This document shows, one piece after another, positions 38,833 to 50,500 of a DNA stretch of 64,000 nucleotides. The notes under the pieces are model-generated. The model was given only the letters and a program-made list of their open reading frames with translations. It did no database searches and had not been told where the DNA came from. The stretch is from Zerene cesonia (taxonomy: Eukaryota; Arthropoda; Insecta; Lepidoptera; Pieridae). How positions within the stretch are numbered: the stretch's first letter is position 1; each line of letters starts with the position of its first letter. The stretch covers positions 1,612,001-1,676,000 of the forward strand of contig NC_052115.1 of the NCBI RefSeq assembly GCF_012273895.1, read 5' to 3'. The translations under genes were made by a program, and so were the position numbers.

Positions 38833-39004
38833 CTTATATGCATTCCATTGTATCGTGATTATTACAATAAACAAATCTGCATATATTACATATGAGCAAG
38901 AATATAATACCAAATACATACGAAGACCCGGTGCATATTATACGTAAAAGCTACATGTTTCATGTGTATTATAAAGAAATCACACATTTATAACAATATT
39001 TTTT

Positions 39005-39215
39005 AGGTTTTTTTTTATGATAAAGCGGGCAACTGAGCAGGTGATTCGCTTGATGGTAAGCGATCACCAAGGGTGAGCAAAAAGGGTACGGGCCCCAGCT
39101 GCACCACTTGCCAAACGAGACACAGAATGCTACTATGTCATGCTAATCTTCTGTGGAGGTCAGGTACCTTTCCCAGTGCGAGCTGGTAGCTGGTGCGAGA
39201 GTACCCGCCTCCCAC
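39005..39215 (+). repeat. Dispersed repeat family M, internally deleted
   Basis: Start 'aagcgggcaactgagcagg' and 'gatggtaagcgatcacca', then a jump to the distal 'cacagaatgctactatgt' part, so the middle is lost. Confidence 0.6.
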
Positions 39216-41276
39216 ACTTAAAATATCATATAAGTAAGGAAGCAAGGATAACTCCAACCAAGATCCGTACCAACCACGGAGCGCATAAATTAAAAATGTT
39301 CATAATTTTTATTACACATCCGCGATAAAACAATTACCGGAACTTCAGAACGGTGCGCAACTTTGTAAATTGTTTTGCGGACAGCTACCGACCCGGGAAA
39401 AGTTTGTTGGAAAGCTAAATTTAAATTTGCTTTGTTTAAAAATATCTCGCCATTAATATGATTGTGAATGGCGAGTTCGCGAGTTACTTTGCCGCTGACA
39501 AATGTAATTTGTTCGAGGTAGCAAATTCTATTCAAATAGAAGCTCTAAACGTAAGTGATAACACCGCCTGGTGGGCATTTGATAATTTTAAACGTTTTCG
39601 TATTAACTTGGTACGCAGTGCAGGGACCTGGTATTTTTTCTCAGAGTTGACGGTAGGCTAAATAACTTTGAGTATCTATGAGTATCTATTTGCCAAGGAA
39701 ACGAACTGTCCGCATCCGTCTTTCCCGAAGGAATATAATAATAAGAATGTAATATAGACAGGAGTAAGAGTATAATAGGCTCTACATAGACAGGCATGCC
39801 CTTTCATAGACTGCTCTCTGTTTACCATCAGGTGGGATATTGCAGTCAAATGCCTGGGTATCTAAAGTTAAAAAATGTTGTGACTCCTATGAGATTTCGG
39901 GCCATAATCCACCATACTGACCGTGTGTTGGTTGGCAGATATTACATGTCGTCGAAGTTTTGCATCTCGGACATTTCGGTTTCCTCACGCTATTTTCTTT
40001 CACCGTTTCGTGCAGCGGATTCTTCTGTAATTTGAATACACATTACGATAAAAACAAAAATAGAAGCAAATAACCAAGCAATAAACATAACCCGTTGTTC
40101 ATACTGGATACAAATTTCTCATCCAATATCAGATAGCGATAAGCGACGCTCGAAATATCACAAAAATCGCAAACCCAAAGCTGATTCTATACTCGATCAC
40201 TATCATGACAGTATAGTCTTTATTACCGGTCTCGAATGTACACAATAATTTGATAGGTTAGGCGGCCATATACATCGCAAGGGCACCTCATAATTCAAGG
40301 GAAAAACTATATTAATATGGTTATAGGCTTGCCTTTTATTTACGAGAGACGTGAATATATTGACAGACAAGGGATTGGATCCAAGCAATTCAAAATGAGC
40401 CGATTTTTTGCTGATCTGTTACCAGGTAGATAGCTCTGGGTTTCACATACGTTCGTAGACGTGAAGACTTGGCTGACAAGTCATAAATTTAAATAATAAT
40501 AACATTTAAAAGTTAACATGTCAAGGCTCAGTCTCATGTATATCATCTTATTTTTGATTTTAAACGTTTCAAAATTTATTTATTTATATAGTTTTATAAG
40601 TCATGTCGGGCAACGAATGTGGTGGTTGACCTGACTAAGGGGGCTAAGGATTTGCCACTGCCAATGAAAATTTGCAGACCTAGGGTTATTAAATTTAAAA
40701 AAACTTCATCCAAATCGGTCAATCCGTTTGAAAGCTACGATGCCACAAATATACACACACAGACAGACTCAAAGTCAAACTTATTTTTAGGATTTTACCC
40801 AAAATATAAAACAACAAAATTTCTAGAGTATACTCCTTATAATATAGTCTAGTTTAAACCTACTCCATATCCAGATAATTTTAATAGGTACATCATACTT
40901 CAGCTGTCATATCTTATCTTATAGAAAGACGGTCGAACAAGCGTATCATGCAAATACGATAGAAATCATGTAACTTCTAAGAAAACCTTTGCTGTCAGCG
41001 GTTTCAAAGGTTGAAGTCGCTCCGACTTCAGACAAATTGCGACGAGGATATGGAATGCCTTGCAGCGAAACAGTTACGGATGATGTATTATATATATTTT
41101 TTACTGTTTTCAACGCTTTTTGGAATAGTAAAGAACAGGAGACGAATGCTTCGGAACGAATTAGGACAGCACTGGCGCATGTCACACTTCCAAAGAAGAT
41201 CAACGGGAAATAGTTCCTTATTATTATATTGTATATATTTGATAAACGAATACACAGACTATATTTTTATATATAA
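39216..41276. other. Intergenic stretch, no gene recognised
   Basis: A non-repeat, less AT-rich piece at 39330-39620 is open on both strands for 65-80 codons but shows no known motif or splice context. A SINE S fragment lies at 39872-40020 ('catgtcgtcgaagttttgca'). Sequence at 40700-40770 resembles the Helitron-like 'catccaaatcggtcaatccg' phrase. Confidence 0.4.
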
Positions 41277-41370
41277 ACTCTTTATTGAACCATGTACACA
41301 TAGGAAAAAGACACACGCACACACATAAAAGCATTATACGTACAATTGGCGGCCTTATCGCTTTGGAGAC
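41277..41370 (-). mobile_element. LINE 3' end
   Basis: The minus strand contains 'aagcgataaggccgccaatt' and ends 'tcaataaagagttt', the same tail type as at 34085-34205. Confidence 0.6.
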
Positions 41371-41710
41371 TATAGTTTCTGAATAAAGAAGAAAAGGAAT
41401 TTAATTTTATAAACTGATGATGAATACAATAAATATCATATGAAATGCATACGCCATACGATCCAAGGTCAACAACAAAACTCAGGTCCTATAATTTTAC
41501 TTTAGATAAATTTATTTTGGATCACACTTTTATCCTCAAAATCCATAAATCAATGCTGAGAACAAATAAAGGAATCGTATTTACAAAACGTAATCAGCAA
41601 GTAAAAATACAGTTTTCTTTGTCCACATCTGCTTTCGTTAGTTACATATAAAGTCATATATAATTTGTAAATACTCATTTAGATTGTTTATTATATCTGA
41701 TCCTAAATTA

Positions 41711-41914
41711 TCCTACTAATATTATAAATGCGAAAGTTTGTGAGTATGTGTATGTGTATGTTTGTTACTCTTTCAGGAAAAAACTACTATACCGATTGCA
41801 ATAAAATTTGGTACGTCGATAGCTGGACAACTGGAATAACACATAGGCAACTTTTTATCCCGATACTCCTACGGGATACAGATTTACACGGGTGAAACCG
41901 CTGGGCGCAGCTAG
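41711..41914 (+). mobile_element. Lep1-type non-autonomous Helitron, complete
   Basis: 204 bp from TCCTACTAATATTATAAATG to GGGCGCAGCTAG, flanked by A and T. The terminal hairpin has one mismatch (ccgctg). Confidence 0.85.
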
Positions 41915-42453
41915 TCCTAGATATTCAACATATAACCATACGTATAGAGACACAAAGGCAATCTTAGCCAGACAACTTTTTTATCCAAATGCTCTTTTAA
42001 CTCTTTTGTAATTATCTTGATAGAAAATTTTATTCTAGAATGTTCTAAAAACAAACTTTGTTAAGCGAATGAACACGTGTCAATGATTTGCATATAAAGA
42101 GAATTTTAAAGCGTTTCTTTACAACCTTGATGTATTCAAAGGCACGTGTAAACAATGTAGGCATAATATTATATGGAAATATTTACTCCGCATCCAATTT
42201 TAATTCCTATAAATTACCTACGAACCAATGAGATACTTATTGGAAGTAAATTGAACGCGAAGCCTCAAAGAATTGATTAATATGAGAAAGTTTATTTGAC
42301 GAAAATGCAGGAAAAATATAGGAATATCACATAAAAATATAGGTATTTCAGTAGTATATCATATGAAATATGTATAAGTATTCATCTCAGTCCGAAGACA
42401 TAAACCGCTGCATTTAATCGTACGGTAATCGAAATAAGATTTTAGAAGAGCTA
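41915..42453. other. Intergenic stretch, nothing recognised
   Basis: AT-rich, no known repeat or gene. Confidence 0.45.
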
Positions 42454-42763
42454 TGGTGGCTCAGTGGTTAGGACATGTAATAAGTGACTCGAACATATAA
42501 TCGATGATTCAGGGTTCGAGACAGACGAGCGTGCAAGAAAAAAACAGATTTTCTAATTTATCAGCACATGTGGACATCACCACTGCACAAACGCTGTAGG
42601 AAAACATCGTGAAGAAACCGGCATGTCCAAGAATCAAAAGTTCGACGACATGTGACATCTGCCTATCCGCACTTGGCTAGCGTGGTGGATTATGGCTTGA
42701 ACCCTAAGAGGCCTGCATCCTAGCAGTGGTAACATATATTGGCTGATGATGATGATGATGATG
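42454..42763 (+). repeat. tRNA-derived SINE (family S), full length with tail
   Basis: Box A region 'ggtggctcagtggttagg', box B 'gggttcgagac', full body, and a (GATG/GAT)n tail at 42742-42763. It is the best plus-strand example of the family. Confidence 0.8.
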
Positions 42764-43456
42764 AATCGAAATAAGAAATTTTTGGTATTCAACATGAATG
42801 AGAAACAATGCTATCCTGCATAAAATAAATTACATTTGAATATATATTTGAATCACGCATAAAAATTATATATTATAACATATAAAATATGTATATGAAA
42901 GATTATCTTATAATGCAAGACTGGTCTAATAAAAGCTGATGTAGTTTTAACCATAAAGTACCTTAAGTTACACAAAAGTCCAAACGAGATTTATCGTTGA
43001 AAAAAAAAACTCACATCGCACTTTAATATATCTTAATGTGCCCTACGTTGTCTACATAACTCGGTCTGGCGCTGAAACTCAATATGACGAGGAATATCAC
43101 ATTTTATACTTTAACGTAATGGCGCGAAGTTTTGATGCAAAAACGCGTCGAGGGATTTTTTGCATTATGAATATGATATTGTGTTATGTAATGGTTAACA
43201 TTATACATGGATTTTTAATTTAAATTATTATTTTCAACATAAAGTACTTTCTTCGGGGCGAGGCAATCCAGATTCTAAAATGGGAACAAATGGCAACAAT
43301 TTCCTATCATACACAAAGAGAATCACCTCATTCGGTAAAATCAACGGAGTAGCAAAAAAAAATGCAGTCGAATTGAATTTAATTCCCTTATTCTTCTTAT
43401 TCAATTTACAGGGGGGGTCCGAACATTGTAAATTGCATCTAATGCTATTAACGACT
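42764..43456. other. Intergenic stretch, no gene recognised
   Basis: 43261-43350 shares 'attctaaaatg' and 'atttcctatcat' blocks with 12050-12130. No gene seen. Confidence 0.4.
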
Positions 43457-43575
43457 CAATCGATACAATATTGTCTATATTAACAATTTAACATTGAAAT
43501 AATGTTTCATATGGGCTGAGATAGTTGTTATTTGTTTCAATATTGCCATTGGGTGACGCTTAGGCACATAAAATC
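43457..43575 (+). repeat. Half copy of the tRNA-containing MITE-like family
   Basis: 'atcgatacaatattgt', 'cattgaaataatgtttcata' and 'gcttaggcacat' match the complement of 2240-2365. The tRNA-like half is not here. Confidence 0.55.
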
Positions 43576-43960
43576 ACGTCAATGATACATTTTTTTATTC
43601 ATATTTTTCAAACACATAAGTGACAGTTGAAAATGCTTCTGAAATACAAATTAAATTTAAATTTCGAAAGGTCAAATTTAGTATTATACACAAAATAATA
43701 AGGAATTATGGAAACTCAAATTTAAGGAATTATGAGACGAAATCAAGATACTATTTTTTTGTCTTAATATTTTGTACCTGATATTAAGCCGTTTTGTGTA
43801 CACTGTTCAACATATTTTAAACACAAAAGGACACAGAAAGGCATGTAGCAAACATTGAATGTCATTTGTCTGATACACGCACACATCATTAAGCAATGCA
43901 AATGTGTGTGCACCGCAAAAAATTGCTCGTATAGACGTTTCTAGAAAAACTATCAGATAT

Positions 43961-44070
43961 AATCCAACGGCCAATGGTGTGTGCATATCGCTTCCGTGTG
44001 AGCGAACCGGGGTGTTAAACTTAATTAAGTTCTTACTGAGTCGGGTTTACTGCCGAGCTGGCTTGTGGTC
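43961..44070. promoter_or_regulatory. Candidate conserved element downstream of gene A
   Basis: It shares GTGAGCG and the 15-mer TTAATTAAGTTCTTA, in the same order and similar spacing, with 57531-57630 downstream of gene B. The element lies 0.47-0.58 kb beyond the stop of gene A. Whether it is 3' UTR, enhancer or an old repeat is not decidable here. Confidence 0.3.
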
Positions 44071-44239
44071 CTCGTTTTATTGTTTACTAGATATTTGCCG
44101 TGTCTCCGCTCGGGATCAAAACAATAATATTGAGTTGTAAAATATAAATTAAATAAATGGTGAAGAAATTTGGAAATTAAATGTTACCTTTACTATATAA
44201 TTAATGATCTTTCCTTTTCATATTTTAAATTGAAAAATA

Positions 44240-44364
44240 ATGTTGTATTTAATTTTTAGTTTTATAGCATTGAAATGGTTATTAATTGCTACGGTTTGGC
44301 AAAAAACGCGGGTTCGAATCCCGCTTCGTGATCAAATTTTTTCCATTCTTTCAAAATTTCTCAA
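44240..44364 (+). repeat. Partial tRNA-containing MITE-like copy
   Basis: Flank phrase 'ttagttttatagcattgaaa', then the 3' half of the tRNA-like block with box B 'gggttcgaatcccgc', then 'gatcaaattttttccattc' and the inverted-repeat end. It overlaps the likely 3' flank of gene A. A plus-strand TTTATT at 44379-44384 (AATAAA on the minus strand) could be the polyadenylation signal of gene A. Confidence 0.6.
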
Positions 44365-44540
44365 ATAATATTGTTTAGTTTATTTCAAAACCAATTCGTC
44401 AACCATAAAATGGCTAACTTAAAAGTCGGGCTGGTTTGGAAGTTGACTGTTTTTTCCCGCATAAAAAATAAAGGATAATAAAAGGTTCATGAAATAAATA
44501 CTCATATAATCTTATACATTAATGTTCATTTTTTTGTCTC

Positions 44541-44584
44541 CTATTTCTTCTTGGTCGGCAAAAACAATGCCATTGTAGTATTGC
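44541..44584 (-). CDS. Gene A exon 10 (C-terminus)
   Basis: It encodes NTTMALFLPTKKK then TAG (residues 511-523), after completing Gly510. The acceptor ttccag precedes it. The paralogous gene B exon reads ITSLALFLPAKNKNDT, so the end is conserved. Confidence 0.88.
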
Positions 44585-47500
44585 CTGGAATAAAATAATG
44601 AGGTTGTTATTTAAACAATAAAAAAAGTTGGAAACTTCAAATTAGTTTTAGAATATCATCCATGTTGAAGTATCATGATGGTTTTTAATAAACATTCTCA
44701 AACCAAATAGTTTTATAGGGCCACGTTTTACAAAAAGCTTATATAGTAGGAATACTCCACAAGGTCGATGAGGTAGCGCTTCAAGAATAGATTGTTTGTG
44801 AAGTCCCCTATTCAATATTGAACAGATGCATTCATCTATTTCGCTGATTGCTTTTCTTTACAGACAAGTAGGTTATTACTGTACCGCCACGATGCGATTC
44901 TAACTGGACTTAATCACACCAAGAATGTGGTCAAAGCATCTCTCCCTTACTAATATTATAAATGAGAATATGTGTTTGTGTATATATCTGTCCTTTACGA
45001 AGATAGGAGGACGGAAAGTTACATGGTTTTATTTATACCTCAGTGAAGATTTCATTCCCATAGGAAATTCCTTTCAAAATATAGTATTTTTTTATGTCAC
45101 AGTCGGCAATGGTGCTTGTGGGAAGCCTGATAATAAGCGCTACCACCGCTCATGAACATTTAGAGAGGCATAAGGTCCACTGCAGACCTGACGCCTCTAC
45201 AAATGGATTGCCGACTTTTTGGGAAGGGATTAAGAAAAGATTGGCGAGAGGAATAAAGGAAAGGACTGGAAAGGATAAAGAAAAGGATATGGACCTCCGG
45301 CTCCCCCACTCTTCGAAAGAAACACAGCAGAATGCTATTTAACGCCGGTCTTCGGTGGGGGGGTGGTACTTCCCCGATGCGGGTTGGCCCAATTCGTGCC
45401 GAAGCGTGCTCGACTACCACATACAATAAAAAAAAGTTTATAAAAAATTACAATGAAGATAAGCTCACCTAACATAAGTCCAGCTAAAGTGAAGAATGGA
45501 ACCACACACCCCAAGTTCAGCAGAATTGGGAATGTTATGTTACCGATCAACGTGCCCATACGACCAGCCGTCATAATTAGACCCATTGCCAGTGACCTGA
45601 AATAGGCGTGATTAATTCATCAACGTCAGTCAACATAACATCTGTTTATTGTTTTCTTGAGCAAAGTATAATTGATGAGATTCTTAGTCTTAGCTTTTTT
45701 TGGTACCTAATTTTTGGGCTTAATGGAATGAAATTTCAGGCAGTACTCAAAAAATAGAATTATTATACGACCGTGATGTTATACATTGTTTGTGAAAATA
45801 ATTGTCGAACGAAAAGAAGTCAACAATTCGCATTGACAAATTGATTACATATTTAACCCGCTTTAAGAAAGGTTACGTAAATTTTATTTAATAATTTATT
45901 TATTTATAAAAGAAACCAAATCTGTTTTGTATTATATATCTTAGTATTCCTTTTCAATCTGTTGATGTATTAAGGGGCTGAGACTGTTAATACTTTACAT
46001 TTAGATAATTAATATATATTAACGTTGTTACAAGTAGTTTTTGACATGGATCAGGCAGTAAGAAGTAAAAAAAATGTACATGTGTAAATTTTAATAGAAC
46101 TTCATCTGTCTATGTTTAATGTCAATAAATTTTATAAGTTACTGATCTACTTTGTACATTATGGAATATGGTATTCTTAGAAATGGTTCTAAGTATGTTT
46201 CAACGCTCTATTAAAAGTTTATAAAAATCTCCCGAACTCTACGAGAATTTTGTTATTACTGTGTTGCAGTGGAAATTAGCGGCACAAATTTTACAGAATT
46301 TGTTGGTATACACCCTGGGTCAAATGCCCAACGACCTTTCACCAAAACTGTTTGCTATCTAAACAAAGTTTTACACAAATAGTAATCGGAGATAAATGAC
46401 CAGAGAAGTTCCTTACTTTATACCAACCTGTAACTTGTTGGGAATTGTTCTACAATCATAGCCTGCGTCAAACTCAGCATAGTTTGCGCGGCTGACACGC
46501 CAACCGAAAATAATGATACCAATGCGATCTTAGAAACACTCCACCTCAGACCAATTGTACAGCCCACAGATAATAAACCGCAGACGAGGAACAAGTTCTT
46601 CTTGCCAACCCTATTCACTAGGATACTCGTAATGATAAATGGCACGAGACATATACATCCTAATATGACTGTGTTTAAATAAGTTTCGTCTCCACTTCGC
46701 ACCTGTAATGTGTTGCAACAATAAATTGGGACTTGACAAAGCGTTGCTTATTTTGCATTTTAAGTTTAAATTAAAATGTAGTGAAAACTTCACTACCTGA
46801 AATAAGATTTACAGAATCCCAGTCTTTATTTTTTCACTTTTAATGTAAGTATGGCAGCTATTTGATATTCAAGAAATATCAGTTGGTGTTATTAACATTT
46901 TCTCAAATCTTTTGCTCCAATATTGTAGTAGGCTAGACCGTAATAAGCTACGTATAAACTAAGCTCAGGTTTGCAACTAAATCGGTGCGGCTTTGTCAAA
47001 ATCGCTCTTTAAAAGCAAGATAAGAGAATAAAGCCATGATACCGATAAAGTGAACCAATATTGAAACCTGAAGCTAGAGATCATTTTAGCTTTAATATAG
47101 TCTAAAATATGACGTTGGAATTTTTCCGGTACATTTAGTCCATGTCTAAATATAGTTAAACGCAAGTTAAGTGCAAGATGTCAATGGAATTAGACATTTT
47201 TGCTTAAGTCCCATTGTATAAACTACACAAGCTGATAGGCATTATATTTATCATGTTTTTATGCTCCTCTATAGTATTATTTATATATATAGACACTTAA
47301 TATGCTTAAATCATGGAAATATTATTATTGAATTATTTTCATAGAGATTTGATCGAAAACACTCGAGAGCAGTCCTGCAACTATTATTGTTATAATCATT
47401 TCGGAACATACATACCGGTACACACACGTCATCCACACTTGCGTTGCTAATTTTAATTCGAAGATCGTGAGTGTAGGTGTCCAACATAACACAGAGATCT

Positions 47501-50500
47501 TCTGTCCCATTCTGTCTATAGTTCTCAACGATTGTGGATAGTTGTGGGAACCACAGACGAAGCACGTTGTATCTAAAACCGGACTGTTTATAAATTCTTT
47601 AGGACCTATGGGTATAATTTTATATCTTGGGAGTTGTATAAGAAAATTTATGACGTTATGAACATAAANNNNNNNNNNNNNNNNNNNNNNNNNNNNNNNN
47701 NNNNNNNNNNNNNNNNNNNNNNNNNNNNNNNNNNNNNNNNNNNNNNNNNNNNNNNNNNNNNNNNNNNNNNNNNNNNNNNNNNNNNNNNNNNNNNNNNNNN
47801 NNNNNNNNNNNNNNNNNNNNNNNNNNNNNNNNNNNNNNNNNNNNNNNNNNNNNNNNNNNNNNNNNNNNNNNNNNNNNNNNNNNNNNNNNNNNNNNNNNNN
47901 NNNNNNNNNNNNNNNNNNNNNNNNNNNNNNNNNNNNNNNNNNNNNNNNNNNNNNNNNNNNNNNNNNNNNNNNNNNNNNNNNNNNNNNNNNNNNNNNNNNN
48001 NNNNNNNNNNNNNNNNNNNNNNNNNNNNNNNNNNNNNNNNNNNNNNNNNNNNNNNNNNNNNNNNNNNNNNNNNNNNNNNNNNNNNNNNNNNNNNNNNNNN
48101 NNNNNNNNNNNNNNNNNNNNNNNNNNNNNNNNNNNNNNNNNNNNNNNNNNNNNNNNNNNNNNNNNNNNNNNNNNNNNNNNNNNNNNNNNNNNNNNNNNNN
48201 NNNNNNNNNNNNNNNNNNNNNNNNNNNNNNNNNNNNNNNNNNNNNNNNNNNNNNNNNNNNNNNNNNNNNNNNNNNNNNNNNNNNNNNNNNNNNNNNNNNN
48301 NNNNNNNNNNNNNNNNNNNNNNNNNNNNNNNNNNNNNNNNNNNNNNNNNNNNNNNNNNNNNNNNNNNNNNNNNNNNNNNNNNNNNNNNNNNNNNNNNNNN
48401 NNNNNNNNNNNNNNNNNNNNNNNNNNNNNNNNNNNNNNNNNNNNNNNNNNNNNNNNNNNNNNNNNNNNNNNNNNNNNNNNNNNNNNNNNNNNNNNNNNNN
48501 NNNNNNNNNNNNNNNNNNNNNNNNNNNNNNNNNNNNNNNNNNNNNNNNNNNNNNNNNNNNNNNNNNNNNNNNNNNNNNNNNNNNNNNNNNNNNNNNNNNN
48601 NNNNNNNNNNNNNNNNNNNNNNNNNNNNNNNNNNNNNNNNNNNNNNNNNNNNNNNNNNNNNNNNNNNNTAAAGCGTTCTTGTTTGTGGCTGTAATATTTC
48701 TTGTAATGTTCGAAACATTGTGTAAAATATTGTTAATTATAGTGAAATAAGCTCTTTTTAAACAGCACACAATAGAAGAAAATATCAAACAATTTCATTA
48801 CAATTAAGTAAATTTACTCACTGCGTCATTGTAAAGAAGTTTATAAAGCAGAAGAGTAAGAGATACCACAACAATGGCCTTTTAAACAGCGGTTTAATAT
48901 TCTCAAACCCGACTGATAGTTGGCTTTTCTGTTCGCCTTCCGGTGTTTCATCTATATCTTGTTTCATTGTGTCTTTCCATAAATTTGCATACTGTTAATA
49001 TATAATAACTATTATGAATGGTTAGTGATATAATTCAGTTCGTTATTTATTGTTTGTTTTATAATGTTGAAGTCTCTTTCTCTAACGTTCAATATAATGG
49101 TGATTGAATTTTAGCTTATGGACGCACATTATTACAGGTTTGAAACCATTGTTTTGTGATGAGTGTCATTATATTATTATGAAATATTGAATTGCATATT
49201 TTTGTTAGCTTTTTGTAAATTAATATTTTTACTTTCAATTTTTATTCAGGTACAAATAAATTGAGAAATTTGAAGTTTCGATCACCGAAACAAAGACGCA
49301 GGAAAAGCATATTAAACATAATCTGGTTGATTCATCAGTTAATCATTGAGTCTAATTCCACAAATTTAAAATATTTTAAATCGTATAAACATTCAACAGA
49401 ATTTGCTGCACAACTTTAAAATCTTTTAAACTGTAAACTGATCTTATAACCGAAATTTCGCGAATATGAAATAAATTTACGATACGTCTAGAGATATACC
49501 TTAAAACTTTCAACTGGTTTTCCCGTGTTTTCGTTGTATATTTGAATCAGGACCGACCTTGCTTCATTGTATTTGTGCTGTGTTATCAAGTACTTGGGGC
49601 TCTCAGGAATAAACATGTATAAGATACTCGCAAGGAGCGACCAGAATGACATAATTAGAAGGTAGTAGTTCCATGTGTTGAGAACTGAAAACATTTTAGC
49701 GTTGAAAATTGTTACAATTTTTTGTGACATAGTGTAGCTGGTCCTCCTTCTTTCCAATCGTCTATCCTTTACTTATCCCGTAAGCATTAAAAACGGGCAC
49801 TAAATTCGCAGAGACACTACCTTTGTAAATGTTCATGGGCGCTGGTGATTGCTTACCATCAGGCGAACCACCAGCTCAGTTGCCCGCTATGACATAATAA
49901 ATGGTAGGTCGGTCGCAAGAGACCAGCACCTCCAATGAACATTTGGATAGGAATGGAAACATGTTATATGAACTTTCTCATGAATCACTCACTCACACTC
50001 GGTCGAAAAGATAAAAATAAATGTGGATGACAATGACTATAACTATATACTATGTTATTTCAGGCATCGTTGTTAGATATAGAAATATTCTTTTTACATC
50101 TAGTAACACGATCTTAAGGATATTAACCGCGTGTGTTAATAGAGACGTGTTTGGGGTTGTAATGCCATGCTTCTACGATAATATATAATTATATTTATGA
50201 TTCTTATAACTTTTGATTTTTGTAACGGATCTCCATGTTAATTTAAATTAGACAGCGGAATATTTTTCAAAATCCTACTCATGGCATAATTTATTTTGCT
50301 CAACTGGATTTGAATAAAGTTAAATGTACTTCAAATAAAAGATATAAAGATCAACATACACCTAAATAGTTTATTGAATTATCATATAAAGTCCCAAATA
50401 AAACGTGGCCAAATGTAACTATCCACTTACCAATATATCCATCGAACAACGTATCCCTCCAATCATACCTCAGGATTGCCCAGGAAATTAAAGCGACAGA

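Noticed and set aside
39290..39661. Overlapping open frames on both strands (67 and 81 codons)
   Set aside because: No motif, and openness on both strands suggests a composition effect; kept only as a possible conserved non-coding island.
41..44500. CRISPR-like or other regular arrays
   Set aside because: The repeats are dispersed transposon copies and short simple repeats; no evenly spaced direct-repeat array is present.
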